Of a DNA stretch of 64,000 nt, positions 7,924 to 16,600 are shown piece by piece. The DNA lies in assembly GCA_964621525.1 (NCBI GenBank), contig CAZUMS010000021.1, forward strand, positions 10,315 through 74,314, in the 5' to 3' direction. Within the stretch, counting starts at the first letter, position 1. Each line of letters starts with the position of its first letter. The notes beneath the pieces are model-generated. The model saw only the letters and a list, made by a program, of their open reading frames with translations. It was not told the DNA's origin and did no database searches. A program made the translations under genes and the position numbers. The stretch comes from CAZMGV01 sp964621525 [NCBI: uncultured bacterium] (GTDB taxonomy: Bacteria > JAGRBM01).

Positions 7924-9177
7924 TTACGGCGATTTGGGCTCCTCGCACTCCTGCACGTCCTTCGCCCGTTCCCAGCAGCGCATCTTCTCCAGCACTTTTG
8001 CCGCTTTCTCCGGAGGCTGGGGGAAGGGCTGGAACGGGAACTCCGGAAACCGGTCCACATAGACCGGGACCAGCTCCATGGTGCGGGTCCGGCCCTGCGT
8101 CGTCAGCTCGGCCGTGAGCAGGACGATCACGCTGTCTTTCTTCTTCGGATTCCAGTTCCCGGCGAAAACGAAATTTCCCATCGAATAGATGACCGGCACC
8201 CTGCCGCCGTCCTTCGCCGTCAGGACGGTGCTGGCCTGGAGCACATGCGGGTGGGCCGCGATCACGAAATCGGCGCCGTGGTCGGCGGCGATCTGGGCCA
8301 GTTCCGGCTGGTAGGGCATGAGGTCGTGGTAGCCCTCAAGCCCCCAGTGGAAGAACACGACCCGCACGTCGCAGTCGCCCCGGGCTTCGAGCCCGTCGAG
8401 ATCTTCGGCGAGCATCGCGCCCATCTTCGTCACGTTGTCCTCGACGGGGCCGACGCCGGCGATTCCGGGCTTGTTCTCCTTCGCCCAGAGCACCATCGGC
8501 TCGATGGAGTGACTGCCGAGGTAGAGATAGCCGATGAAGCAGACGCCGAGGCCGTTGCGCTCGAGGCGTGCCGGCCGGCGCGCGCCGGCGAGATCCTGCC
8601 CGGTGCCGAAGTGGGCGAGCCCGGCTTCCTCCAGGGCGCGGATCGTGTCGTCGATTCCCTGCGGGCCGAAATCATAGGCGTGGTTGTTGGCCGTGGAGAC
8701 CACGTCGATCCCGGCGCGGGTCAGCTTCTGCGCCTCCCACGGGTCGGCCTTGAAGTTGAAGTTCTTCTCCGTCTTCGATTCGGCCTTCGTGAACGTCCCC
8801 TCGTAGTTCACGACGGCGATATCCGCCGCCTCGAACCACTTGCGGACGTGAAGGAACGGGTAGTCGATCACCTGCTCCCCGGTGTAGCCGCGCTTGTTGC
8901 GGAGTTCCGGGTCGAACGCCTTGAAATGGTTGCCGAGCGTCACGTCCCCGGCGGCGGCGATCGTCACCTTGCCGTAGCGGCGCGGCTGTTCAGGAGCCGC
9001 CGGTTCCGGCACCGGCACCACCGTCACCGGAACGGGCCGAGTTTCTTCTTCGGCGGGTGCTTCCGCCCGAGCCGCTGCGGCAGGCGCCGCGGGAGCCGGT
9101 TCAGGGATTTTCGAAGCGCAGCCGGACCCGAAGACGAGCGCGGCGCCGAGCAGCAGAGGCCGGGAAAAGGAGTTCAT
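7924..9177 (-). CDS. CapA-like metallophosphatase-fold lipoprotein
   Basis: A 417-residue protein with a lipoprotein signal peptide: hydrophobic LLLGAALVFGSGC, predicted lipidated Cys19, then an Ala/Pro/Glu-rich linker to about residue 70. The rest matches the PGA_cap fold named after the poly-gamma-glutamate capsule protein CapA. The metal-type motifs AAAGDVTLGNHF, YEGTFT, NNHAYDFGPQGIDD and AAHPHVLQ are all present. It would sit at the outer face of a membrane. True CapA needs CapB/CapC, which are absent, so a general envelope hydrolase role is safer. SD-like gaaagggg precedes ATG 9177. A 41-bp gap separates it from copA on the same strand. Confidence 0.8.
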   Translation of the reverse strand: MNSFSRPLLLGAALVFGSGCASKIPEPAPAAPAAAARAEAPAEEETRPVPVTVVPVPEPAAPEQPRRYGKVTIAAAGDVTLGNHFKAFDPELRNKRGYTGEQVIDYPFLHVRKWFEAADIAVVNYEGTFTKAESKTEKNFNFKADPWEAQKLTRAGIDVVSTANNHAYDFGPQGIDDTIRALEEAGLAHFGTGQDLAGARRPARLERNGLGVCFIGYLYLGSHSIEPMVLWAKENKPGIAGVGPVEDNVTKMGAMLAEDLDGLEARGDCDVRVVFFHWGLEGYHDLMPYQPELAQIAADHGADFVIAAHPHVLQASTVLTAKDGGRVPVIYSMGNFVFAGNWNPKKKDSVIVLLTAELTTQGRTRTMELVPVYVDRFPEFPFQPFPQPPEKAAKVLEKMRCWERAKDVQECEEPKSP

Positions 9178-9218
9178 CGCCCCCTTTCGTAGCCGTCCGC
9201 CCCGGGCGGCTCAACCGG

Positions 9219-11609
9219 TCAGCCGATATCGGCCCCGCGGAGCCGGAGCGCGTTCCCGATCACCGACACCGAGCTGAGGCTCATGGCGGCGGCGGCGAGC
9301 ATCGGCGAGAGCAGAACCCCTGAAATGGGATAGAGAACTCCTGCTGCCACCGGCACGCCAAGCGTGTTGTAGGCGAACGCCCAGAACAGGTTCTGGCGGA
9401 TGTTTCGCACCGTCGCCCGTGACAGTTTCCGGGCGCGGACGATACCCCGGAGGTCGCCCTTCACCAGCGTCACCGAGGCGCTTTCCATGGCGACATCGGT
9501 GCCGGAACCCATGGCGATGCCGACATGGGCCTGCGCGAGGGCCGGTGCGTCGTTCACGCCGTCGCCGGCCATGGCGACCAGGGCGCCTTTCGCCTGAAGC
9601 TCCCGGATGACGTCTATTTTCCGTTCGGGGGTTACGCCCGCGTGGATCTCGCCGATTCCGAGCGGTCCCGCGACGGCTTCTGCCGTGGCCCGGCTGTCGC
9701 CCGTGAGCATGACGATCCGGACGCCTTCCTCACGGAGGGCGGCAATGGCTTCGGGGGTCGTCGGCTTCACCGGATCGGCGACGCCGAGAATGCCGATCGC
9801 TTTCCCTTCCATCGAGACAAACACGGCGGTCTGCCCCTGCCGGCGGAGCGACTCGGCCGCATCCAGGGCAGAGGCCGCAGCCGGAATCAGCTTTTCGCTG
9901 CCGAGAGCCACCGGAAATCCGTTGATGCTTCCGGTGACACCCTGTCCGGTCACGCTCCGGAAGTTTTCAACGGCCGGCAGTTTCAGATTCCGTTCCGCCG
10001 CGGCTTTGAGAATTGCCGCCGCGAGCGGATGTTCGCTCCCCTGCTCGAGAGCGCCCGCCACCTGGAGGAGCAGCGATTCCGGGGTGCCGCCGAGGGGCAT
10101 CACCGTGACCAGTCTGGGTTTCCCTTCGGTCAGCGTGCCGGTCTTGTCCACCACGAGCGTGTCGATCTTCGAGAGCGTCTCAAGCGCCTCCGCGTTCTTC
10201 ACCAGCACCCCAGCCGTGGCACCCCGCCCCACGCCGACCATGACGGACATGGGCGTCGCGAGCCCCAGCGCGCAGGGGCAGGCGATGATCAGCACCGATA
10301 CCGAGTTCACGAGGGCGTACACATACGCCGGCTCGGGGCCCCAGACAGCCCAGACAATAAAGGCGAGAACGGCCGAGCCGATCACGGCGGGAACGAAGAC
10401 CTCCGAGACCCGGTCGGCGAGTTTCTGGAGCGGAGCACGGCTCCGCTGGGCCTCGCCCACGAGCTGAACGATCCGGGCCAGTACCGTCTCCGAGCCCACT
10501 TTTTCGGCCGTCATGACGAACGATCCGGTACCGTTGACGGTTCCGCCCGTCACAGCATCGCCCGGACCTTTCTGCACGGGAATCGGCTCGCCGGTGAGCA
10601 GCGACTCGTCGAGAGAACTGAGGCCTTCGATGATCCGTCCGTCCACGGGGACCTTTTCTCCGGGCCGGACCCGGAGACGGTCGCCGGGAAGCACGTCATC
10701 CAGGGGGATGCCCGCTTCGGCGCCATCCGGACTGATGCGCCTGGCCGCCTTCGGCTGAAGACCGAGCAGCGCCCGGATCGCCCCTGCCGTCCGGTCGCGG
10801 GCTTTCAGCTCGAGCACCTGCCCGAGCAGAACCAGCACCGTGATGACCGAGGCCGCCTCGAAATAGACGGCCACGGTGCCTCCGTGTCCTTTGAATTCGT
10901 CCGGGAAAGCCTGCGGAAAGAGCGCCGCCGCAACGCTGAACAGATAGGCCGCACCGGTCCCGGTACCGATCAGGGTAAACATGTTCAGGTGGCCGGTGCG
11001 CAGCGAGAGCCACATCCGCTCGAAGAACGGCCATCCGCACCAGAGCACCACCGGCGTCGAAAGGGCGAACTGGATCCAGACGGCCCGCTGCATGCCGACG
11101 GCATGGCCCACCGGGTTTCCCGGGATCATTTCCGCCATGGCAAGCGCAAAAACAGGAACGGTCAGCGCGAGACCCGCCCAGAAACGCCGGCTCATGTCCG
11201 CGAGTTCCACATTCTCCTCAGGCTCCGCCGAGAAGGTCATGGGCTCAAGCGCCATGCCGCACTTGGGACAGGTGCCGGACCCCGTCTGCACAATCTCCGG
11301 GTGCATGGGGCAGGTGTATTTCGTTCCCGCCGGTGCCGCTTTCTCTGCCTTTGCGCTGCCGTGATGCGCGTGGCCGTGCGCCGCGCAGCAGGAATGGACT
11401 TCGCCCTTCGCAGACGATTCCGGCTTCGCGTACTGGGCCGGGCTTGCCTCGAACGTCTTCAGGCAGTGCTTGCTGCAGAAATAATACGTTCTTCCCTGAT
11501 AGTCCGATTTCCCCGCTGCCGTTGCCGGCTCCACGGTCATGCCGCAGATGGGGTCGACGAAGGCATCCGGAGCGGGGCCTGGACCGGCAAGATGACGGGA
11601 ATGTTCCAT
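9219..11609 (-). CDS. copA: copper-exporting P1B-type ATPase with YHS and heavy-metal-binding N-terminus
   Basis: A 796-residue P-type ATPase that pumps Cu+ (or Ag+) out of the cytosol. The N-terminus has a YHS/TRASH module with Cys22, Cys45 and Cys49, a His/Cys-rich stretch ([10 protein letters not shown], about residues 73-84) and a second metal module with CPMHPE and [10 protein letters not shown]. It has no CxxC ferredoxin-like HMA domain. Catalytic parts are TGEP near 340, the membrane CPC near 443, phosphorylation site DKTGT near 486, SEHPLA near 525 and GDGVND near 683. AYNTLGVP in the seventh and MSLSS in the eighth core helix are the Cu+-ATPase signatures. SD gaggga precedes ATG. The gene follows csoR by 10 bp. 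Confidence 0.95.
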   Translation of the reverse strand: MEHSRHLAGPGPAPDAFVDPICGMTVEPATAAGKSDYQGRTYYFCSKHCLKTFEASPAQYAKPESSAKGEVHSCCAAHGHAHHGSAKAEKAAPAGTKYTCPMHPEIVQTGSGTCPKCGMALEPMTFSAEPEENVELADMSRRFWAGLALTVPVFALAMAEMIPGNPVGHAVGMQRAVWIQFALSTPVVLWCGWPFFERMWLSLRTGHLNMFTLIGTGTGAAYLFSVAAALFPQAFPDEFKGHGGTVAVYFEAASVITVLVLLGQVLELKARDRTAGAIRALLGLQPKAARRISPDGAEAGIPLDDVLPGDRLRVRPGEKVPVDGRIIEGLSSLDESLLTGEPIPVQKGPGDAVTGGTVNGTGSFVMTAEKVGSETVLARIVQLVGEAQRSRAPLQKLADRVSEVFVPAVIGSAVLAFIVWAVWGPEPAYVYALVNSVSVLIIACPCALGLATPMSVMVGVGRGATAGVLVKNAEALETLSKIDTLVVDKTGTLTEGKPRLVTVMPLGGTPESLLLQVAGALEQGSEHPLAAAILKAAAERNLKLPAVENFRSVTGQGVTGSINGFPVALGSEKLIPAAASALDAAESLRRQGQTAVFVSMEGKAIGILGVADPVKPTTPEAIAALREEGVRIVMLTGDSRATAEAVAGPLGIGEIHAGVTPERKIDVIRELQAKGALVAMAGDGVNDAPALAQAHVGIAMGSGTDVAMESASVTLVKGDLRGIVRARKLSRATVRNIRQNLFWAFAYNTLGVPVAAGVLYPISGVLLSPMLAAAAMSLSSVSVIGNALRLRGADIG

Positions 11610-11619
11610 GGCGGTTCCC

Positions 11620-11898
11620 TCACTGGCCTGCGAACTTCCCGACCACTTCGAGAAGCTCCTCGATGGACCGGTCCCGCGCCTTCTCGTCGTGTCCCTTCAC
11701 CGCGTGGGCGACGCAGTGGTTCACATGACTGGCGAGGATTTCCTCTTCGACCTTGCGCAGCGCCGCATGGATCGCCCGGGTCTGGGTCAGGATATCGACG
11801 CAGTAGCGCCCTTCCTCGACCATGCGGGCGATGCCCTTCACCTGTCCTTCGATCCGCTTGAGGCGGTCCAGCTGCTTCGTGTGATCTGCGTGCTTCAT
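11620..11898 (-). CDS. csoR: copper-sensing repressor CsoR
   Basis: A 92-residue all-helical DUF156/CsoR regulator. Cys33, His58 and Cys62 have exactly the 25- and 4-residue spacing of the Cu(I)-binding C-H-C triad of CsoR, which separates it from RcnR and FrmR. The open frame runs on to 12126, but the family starts near [19 protein letters not shown] and the operator/promoter lies just upstream, so ATG 11898 is chosen. It is expected to repress its own operon until Cu(I) loads the protein, and copA follows in the same transcript. Confidence 0.95.
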   Translation of the reverse strand: MKHADHTKQLDRLKRIEGQVKGIARMVEEGRYCVDILTQTRAIHAALRKVEEEILASHVNHCVAHAVKGHDEKARDRSIEELLEVVGKFAGQ

Positions 11899-11905
11899 GA
11901 GGTTT

Positions 11906-11934
11906 ATACTATACCCCCCTAGGGTATATATCAA
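11906..11934 (-). promoter_or_regulatory. CsoR operator overlapping sigma70-type promoter of csoR-copA
   Basis: On the minus strand a -35 box TTGATA (11934-11929) and a -10 box TAGTAT (11911-11906) are 17 bases apart. The spacer and the edge of the -10 hold the GC-tract inverted repeat ATACCC...GGGTAT (11911-11927), the shape of known CsoR sites. The -10 ends only 7 bases before the csoR ATG, and there is no Shine-Dalgarno. The transcript is therefore probably leaderless or nearly so. Confidence 0.8.
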
Positions 11935-12133
11935 CCCGGGTTTGCCGTCCGGTACCGGGCGGCGGGGCTGCCGGGGCGGGGGTTGCCCGCTCCCGCCAGT
12001 ACCGTCTATGGAGCCTCCAGCGGTCGCTCTCCGGGCGGCCGCGGTGGTGTATGGCGGGCCCCTACCGGCGGCCCACTGACCGGACCCCGGGACCGCAAGG
12101 CGACGCCGAGCGGAATCGAAACTCACGGGGCCG

Positions 12134-12622
12134 ATGGTTGTATCCGCAATGGCCCGTTTTTACGCACCGGTCCGGTTCAAAGCCGACCACCTGCTTGAGT
12201 TCCGCCCCACCCGGCACACGCACGAGTGGGAGGTCACCTTCGTGTTCAAGGGTCCGATCGCCGATAACGGCGTGATCATCAACCTGCTCGACGTGAAGAA
12301 AGCCCTGGACCCCCTCGTGCAGAAACTCGAGGGAACCTTCCTGAACAGCCACCCCGAAATCCTCTCCGCACCGGAGCCCATCTGCGCCGCCGCCCGCGTG
12401 CCGACCTGCGAGAACCTCGCCCGGTATTTCTACTGGTACCTGGTGGCGGGGGATCACGATCTCGAGTTCCCCGAGCACGTCACCCTCGAACAGGTCCACG
12501 TCCAGCTCGAGGAACTGGGCCGCCCCGTGAACGGCGAGCGGGGTTACGCGATCGTGGATGTCACCGACTTCCTGCCGGAGCTGCTGCGCCGCCGGCATCT
12601 GCAGGTCGCGCGCCTCGGATGA
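12134..12622 (+). CDS. 6-pyruvoyltetrahydropterin synthase/QueD-family protein, atypical active site
   Basis: A 162-residue member of the PTPS/QueD fold, overlapping queC by ATGA. The zinc-ligand histidines are kept (FKADHLLEF and RHTHEW), as is the conserved [10 protein letters not shown] segment. The catalytic Cys that lies four residues before the second zinc His in QueD is absent (RPTRHTH), and the LDHxxLN segment has become LEGTFLN, losing the Asp-His pair. It may be a divergent 6-carboxytetrahydropterin synthase or a PTPS paralogue with altered chemistry in 7-deazaguanine synthesis. ATG 12149 is an equally good start; neither has a clear SD. Confidence 0.75.
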   Translation: MVVSAMARFYAPVRFKADHLLEFRPTRHTHEWEVTFVFKGPIADNGVIINLLDVKKALDPLVQKLEGTFLNSHPEILSAPEPICAAARVPTCENLARYFYWYLVAGDHDLEFPEHVTLEQVHVQLEELGRPVNGERGYAIVDVTDFLPELLRRRHLQVARLG

Positions 12623-13314
12623 CCGTCCCCGCCCCCCGCAAGGCCGTCGTCCTGCTGTCGGGGGGGCTGGACTCGGCGACCGTCCTCGCCATCGCGAAGG
12701 CCGGCGGGTTCGACACCGTCGCCCTGACCATCGTCTACGGACAGCGGCACGCCCTCGAAACGGAAGCGGCCCGCGAGATCGTCCGGTCGATGGGCGTCAG
12801 CCGCCACGAACTGGTCCAGTTCGACCTGCGCCCCTTCGGCGGTTCCGCGCTCACCGACAGCAGCATCGGCGTTCCCAAGGACCGGAGCGAGACGGCCGGA
12901 GGAATCCCCGTCACCTATGTTCCGGCCCGGAACACGATTTTTCTGGCGTTCGCACTCAGCCTTGCCGAGGCCTCCGGCGCGCGGGACATTTTCTGCGGCG
13001 TGAACGCCATGGACTACTCCGGCTACCCGGACTGCCGGCCGGAATTCGTGGACGCCTTCGAGCGTCTGGCGAACCTCGCCACGAAGGCAGGAGTCGAGGG
13101 AAGCCCTTTTACTGTTCATGCCCCGCTGATCCGGATGCGGAAGCACGAAATCATCCGGAAAGGACTCGAACTCGGCGTTAACTATGCCCTCACCCGCTCC
13201 TGCTACGACCCGGCACCCGACGGAACGGCCTGCGGTCATTGCGACTCCTGCCGGATCCGGCTGGAAGGATTCCGGCTGGCCGGGAGTTCCGACCCGATCC
13301 GGTACGCTGGATGA
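12619..13314 (+). CDS. queC: 7-cyano-7-deazaguanine synthase QueC
   Basis: A 231-residue ATP-dependent enzyme that turns 7-carboxy-7-deazaguanine plus ammonia into preQ0, the precursor of tRNA queuosine or of deazapurine DNA marks. It has the PP-loop SGGLDSAT near the N-terminus, the [15 protein letters not shown] block, and a C-terminal zinc site CYDP...CGHCDSC. Length and motif order are normal for the family. It is translationally coupled to the QueD-like gene. No queE, queF or dpd DNA-modification genes are in the window, so the end product is not decided here. Confidence 0.95.
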   Translation: MTVPAPRKAVVLLSGGLDSATVLAIAKAGGFDTVALTIVYGQRHALETEAAREIVRSMGVSRHELVQFDLRPFGGSALTDSSIGVPKDRSETAGGIPVTYVPARNTIFLAFALSLAEASGARDIFCGVNAMDYSGYPDCRPEFVDAFERLANLATKAGVEGSPFTVHAPLIRMRKHEIIRKGLELGVNYALTRSCYDPAPDGTACGHCDSCRIRLEGFRLAGSSDPIRYAG

Positions 13315-13612
13315 CCCCTTCGCTTCATAGTCTGTTTCAATAGTCTCCAGCACACTCGCGACGCAGCGCGCCAATACATAACTTCACCGGATTATGTTTC
13401 CTGGATACTCGAATTTGAGAGCAGCCTCTCTGTCCCGCGGACTTAAATGAAGTTATGATGAATACACGATCAGTAATGATCATCTTGCATGACGCCTGGG
13501 GTTTGGGAACGGCGTTTCGTCTTCCGGCAGACAGGATGCCGGGCTGCTGGCGAAAATAATCCGGAGATTGCAGCGGGCTGGTATCCCCCTCGGGCAGGTG
13601 CGAGGTTTTCAG

Positions 13613-16600
13613 GTGGCGGGTTCATTTCAAAAATCGAGGCGGCTTGCCCTCGCCTGCGCGCTGCTGGCGACGGTCTGGGCGTTCCATGCGGTCTCACAGG
13701 TCGTGCCGCCGGACGACGAGGACGGCGACACGATCAGCGACATCGAAGAGGGCCGCGATCTCTTCAGCGGCCCCCGGGACACGGACAACGACGGGACCCC
13801 CGACTATCAGGATCTCGATTCGGACAACGACACGGTCGCCGACATTCTTGAAGCCGGTCGCGGCGACATCCTTGAGCCGCCCCTCAATCACGACGAGATC
13901 CCCGAATACAACGACAACCTGCCGGACTATATCGATATCGATGCCGACAACGACGGCCTTCACGACAAGGATGAAGCTTGGGCACAGGGCGTCACCAAAC
14001 CAACCCTGGCGGAGCAGATGGCCGATCCCGTGGCCGCCCGTGCGCTGCTCGCCGACAGCGAGAAAAACCCCTGGGTACCGACCAGCAACGTCCCGAACCC
14101 CGACGGCATTCTGGACCTGTTCGACCAGGATTCGGACAATGACCTGATTCCGGACTTCATCGAAGCCGGACGCGACATCAACCCGTTCACGCCCCCGATC
14201 GACACCGACGGCGACGGCGTTCCGGACTTTCGCGATACCGATTCCGACGGCGACGGCACACCGGATGTCCAGGAATGGGATTCGGACGGCGACCTGAACC
14301 CCAACTTCTCCGATCCGAACGACATCGACGGCCCTCTGGGAGACATGGATGAAGACCTCATCACGAACCTTGAGGAAGGGGCGAACTACACGGTTTCTCC
14401 GGCGACCGGTTACTACGTTCTCCAGGCAGGGGGCCGGCTCACAGACTCGGATGCCAGCCCCGACCATCTTGACGCAGATTCCGACGACGACGGCCTGAGC
14501 GACAAGACTGAAAAAGGAACAACCTCGCTCCTCGCGCCGCCGGTCAGGAGCCGCGGCCCGTCGTACGACCCGGACTATATCACCGCCGACATCGACGACG
14601 ACGGTTCCCCGGACGGTTACGACCCGGGGCCCAGTTCGCTGGGCCAGATCGCGTTCACGCTGGGCCTGGGGCGTCTGGACCGGGACTATGACGATGACGG
14701 CATTTCCGACGGCCTTGAAGGCGCCGGAGACGTCAACGGCAACGATATTATCGACTGGCTCGAACTGACCGGATACGACAAATGGGAGGCGGACGGCGAC
14801 GCCCGCTGGGCCTGGGATGATCCCGATTCCGATGGCGACGGGCTCAAGGATTCGGTCGAAGCTGGCCTTACGTCGTGGCTGGGAGACGGGCCGGGGAGCG
14901 TACTCGGGACCAAGCTCTCCGCCGGCAACTTCCAGGCCGACTCCTGTCCCGCAGACACGACCAATCCCTACAAGCGGGATACCGACGGCGGCGGGATGGA
15001 CGACGGGCTCGAAGACCTGAACCGCAATGGCTGCTTCGAGCCGGAGCTGGGCGAAACCGATCCCAACAACTTCGAGGACGACAGCCTGTTCGTCGATCCG
15101 GATGAAGACGGGCTCGACACCGGCCGGGAAATCCAGCTCGGGCTGAACCCGGACGATGCCGACAGCGACAACGACGGCTTCCTGGATGGCGAAGAGAACG
15201 GCCGCCTGGTCGTGGCCGTGACGCTCCGCAACCTCACCCAGGTGAGCCAGAGCGGAGAGGCGAGCCAGAACTCCGACATCGACCGCGACGGCCTCGTGAA
15301 CGGCAAGGATCTGGATGCCGATGGCGACGGGCTTTCCGACACGCTCGAGGGGTGCTTCACCGAGGAATACCTGCTCGCCAATCCCGAGAAATTCAACGGT
15401 CCGGACGGCCTCCTCGATCTCAGCAGCAACGAGGACGGAACCTACTGGTACGGCAATCCGGAGTTCGTCCTCGCCCCGGCCCTCTGCAACAACACCCACT
15501 TCCTGAAGGTCGACACCGACGGCGGCGGGACCGTGGACGGGCTTGAAGACGCGTCCAAGGACGGGATCACCAACGGGTTCGAAACCGACCCGCTCAACCC
15601 GCTGGACGATCCGGTCGTCGACCGGGACCTGGATGCTCTCGCCGAGGCTTTCGAGGTGTCGCTCGGGATCTCCGATCTCGACCTCGATTCGGACGACGAC
15701 GGACTTTCCGATTTCAACGAAGTCAGGGTCCACCGCACCGACCCGGCCGATGCCGACACGGACGGCGACGGCATTTTCGACGGCACCGAACTCAGCGTGA
15801 CGGCGGACCGGGTCCAGTTCGGCAATCCTCCCGTGGACGGCACCGACCAGCTGAAACTGCTGTTCATCGCCGACCTCGATCCGTTCACATCGACGGACCC
15901 GCTCAACCGCGACACGGACGGCGGCGGCGCCTTCGACGGCACCGAGGACTTCAACCGCAACGGCCTTTACGAACCCGAGATCGGCGAGACAGACCCGCTC
16001 AACCCGGACGACGATGCGAATGTCGTCGACTGCGACGGCGACGGCATTCCGGACTCCGGCGAACTGGCGATCGGCCAGGACGTCGGCCTGACCGTCCCGC
16101 AGTCCCAGCAGATGGCCCTCGACGCGGACTACGACGACGACGGTCTCCGGGACGGCCTCGAAGCCATTACCGACACGGACGGCGACGGACTGGCCGGCAT
16201 CATCGACCCCGATTCGGACAATGACGGACTCACCGACGGACTCGAATATGGAATCACCGGTCCGGTCGACCCGCCGGAAACACCGCCGCAGAACTGCGCT
16301 GCCGCCGTCGGCACGAACGCCTTCTCACCCAACTTCCACGTTGACGTGGACCCTGCGACCACGACGAACATGCTCCGGGAAGATACGGACGGCGGCGGAA
16401 AGACCGACGGGCAGGAGGATTTCAACCGCAACGGGCAGACCGAAGACAGCGAAACGGATCCCAACGACCCCACGGATGACGCCGACGGAGAGGACCGCGA
16501 CGGCGACGGGCTGCGCGACCGGGAAGAGCTCATCCTGTATTTCACGAACCCCGACGATCCGGACACCGACGACGACGGGCTTTCGGACGGCCGCGAGGTG

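Noticed and set aside
9525-11861. 778-residue frame antisense to copA
   Set aside because: copA has all P-type ATPase motifs; the antisense frame is an Arg/Gly-rich shadow of high-GC DNA.
11899-12126. N-terminal extension of csoR
   Set aside because: The extension contains the operator and promoter and adds a Pro/Gly/Arg stretch foreign to the family.
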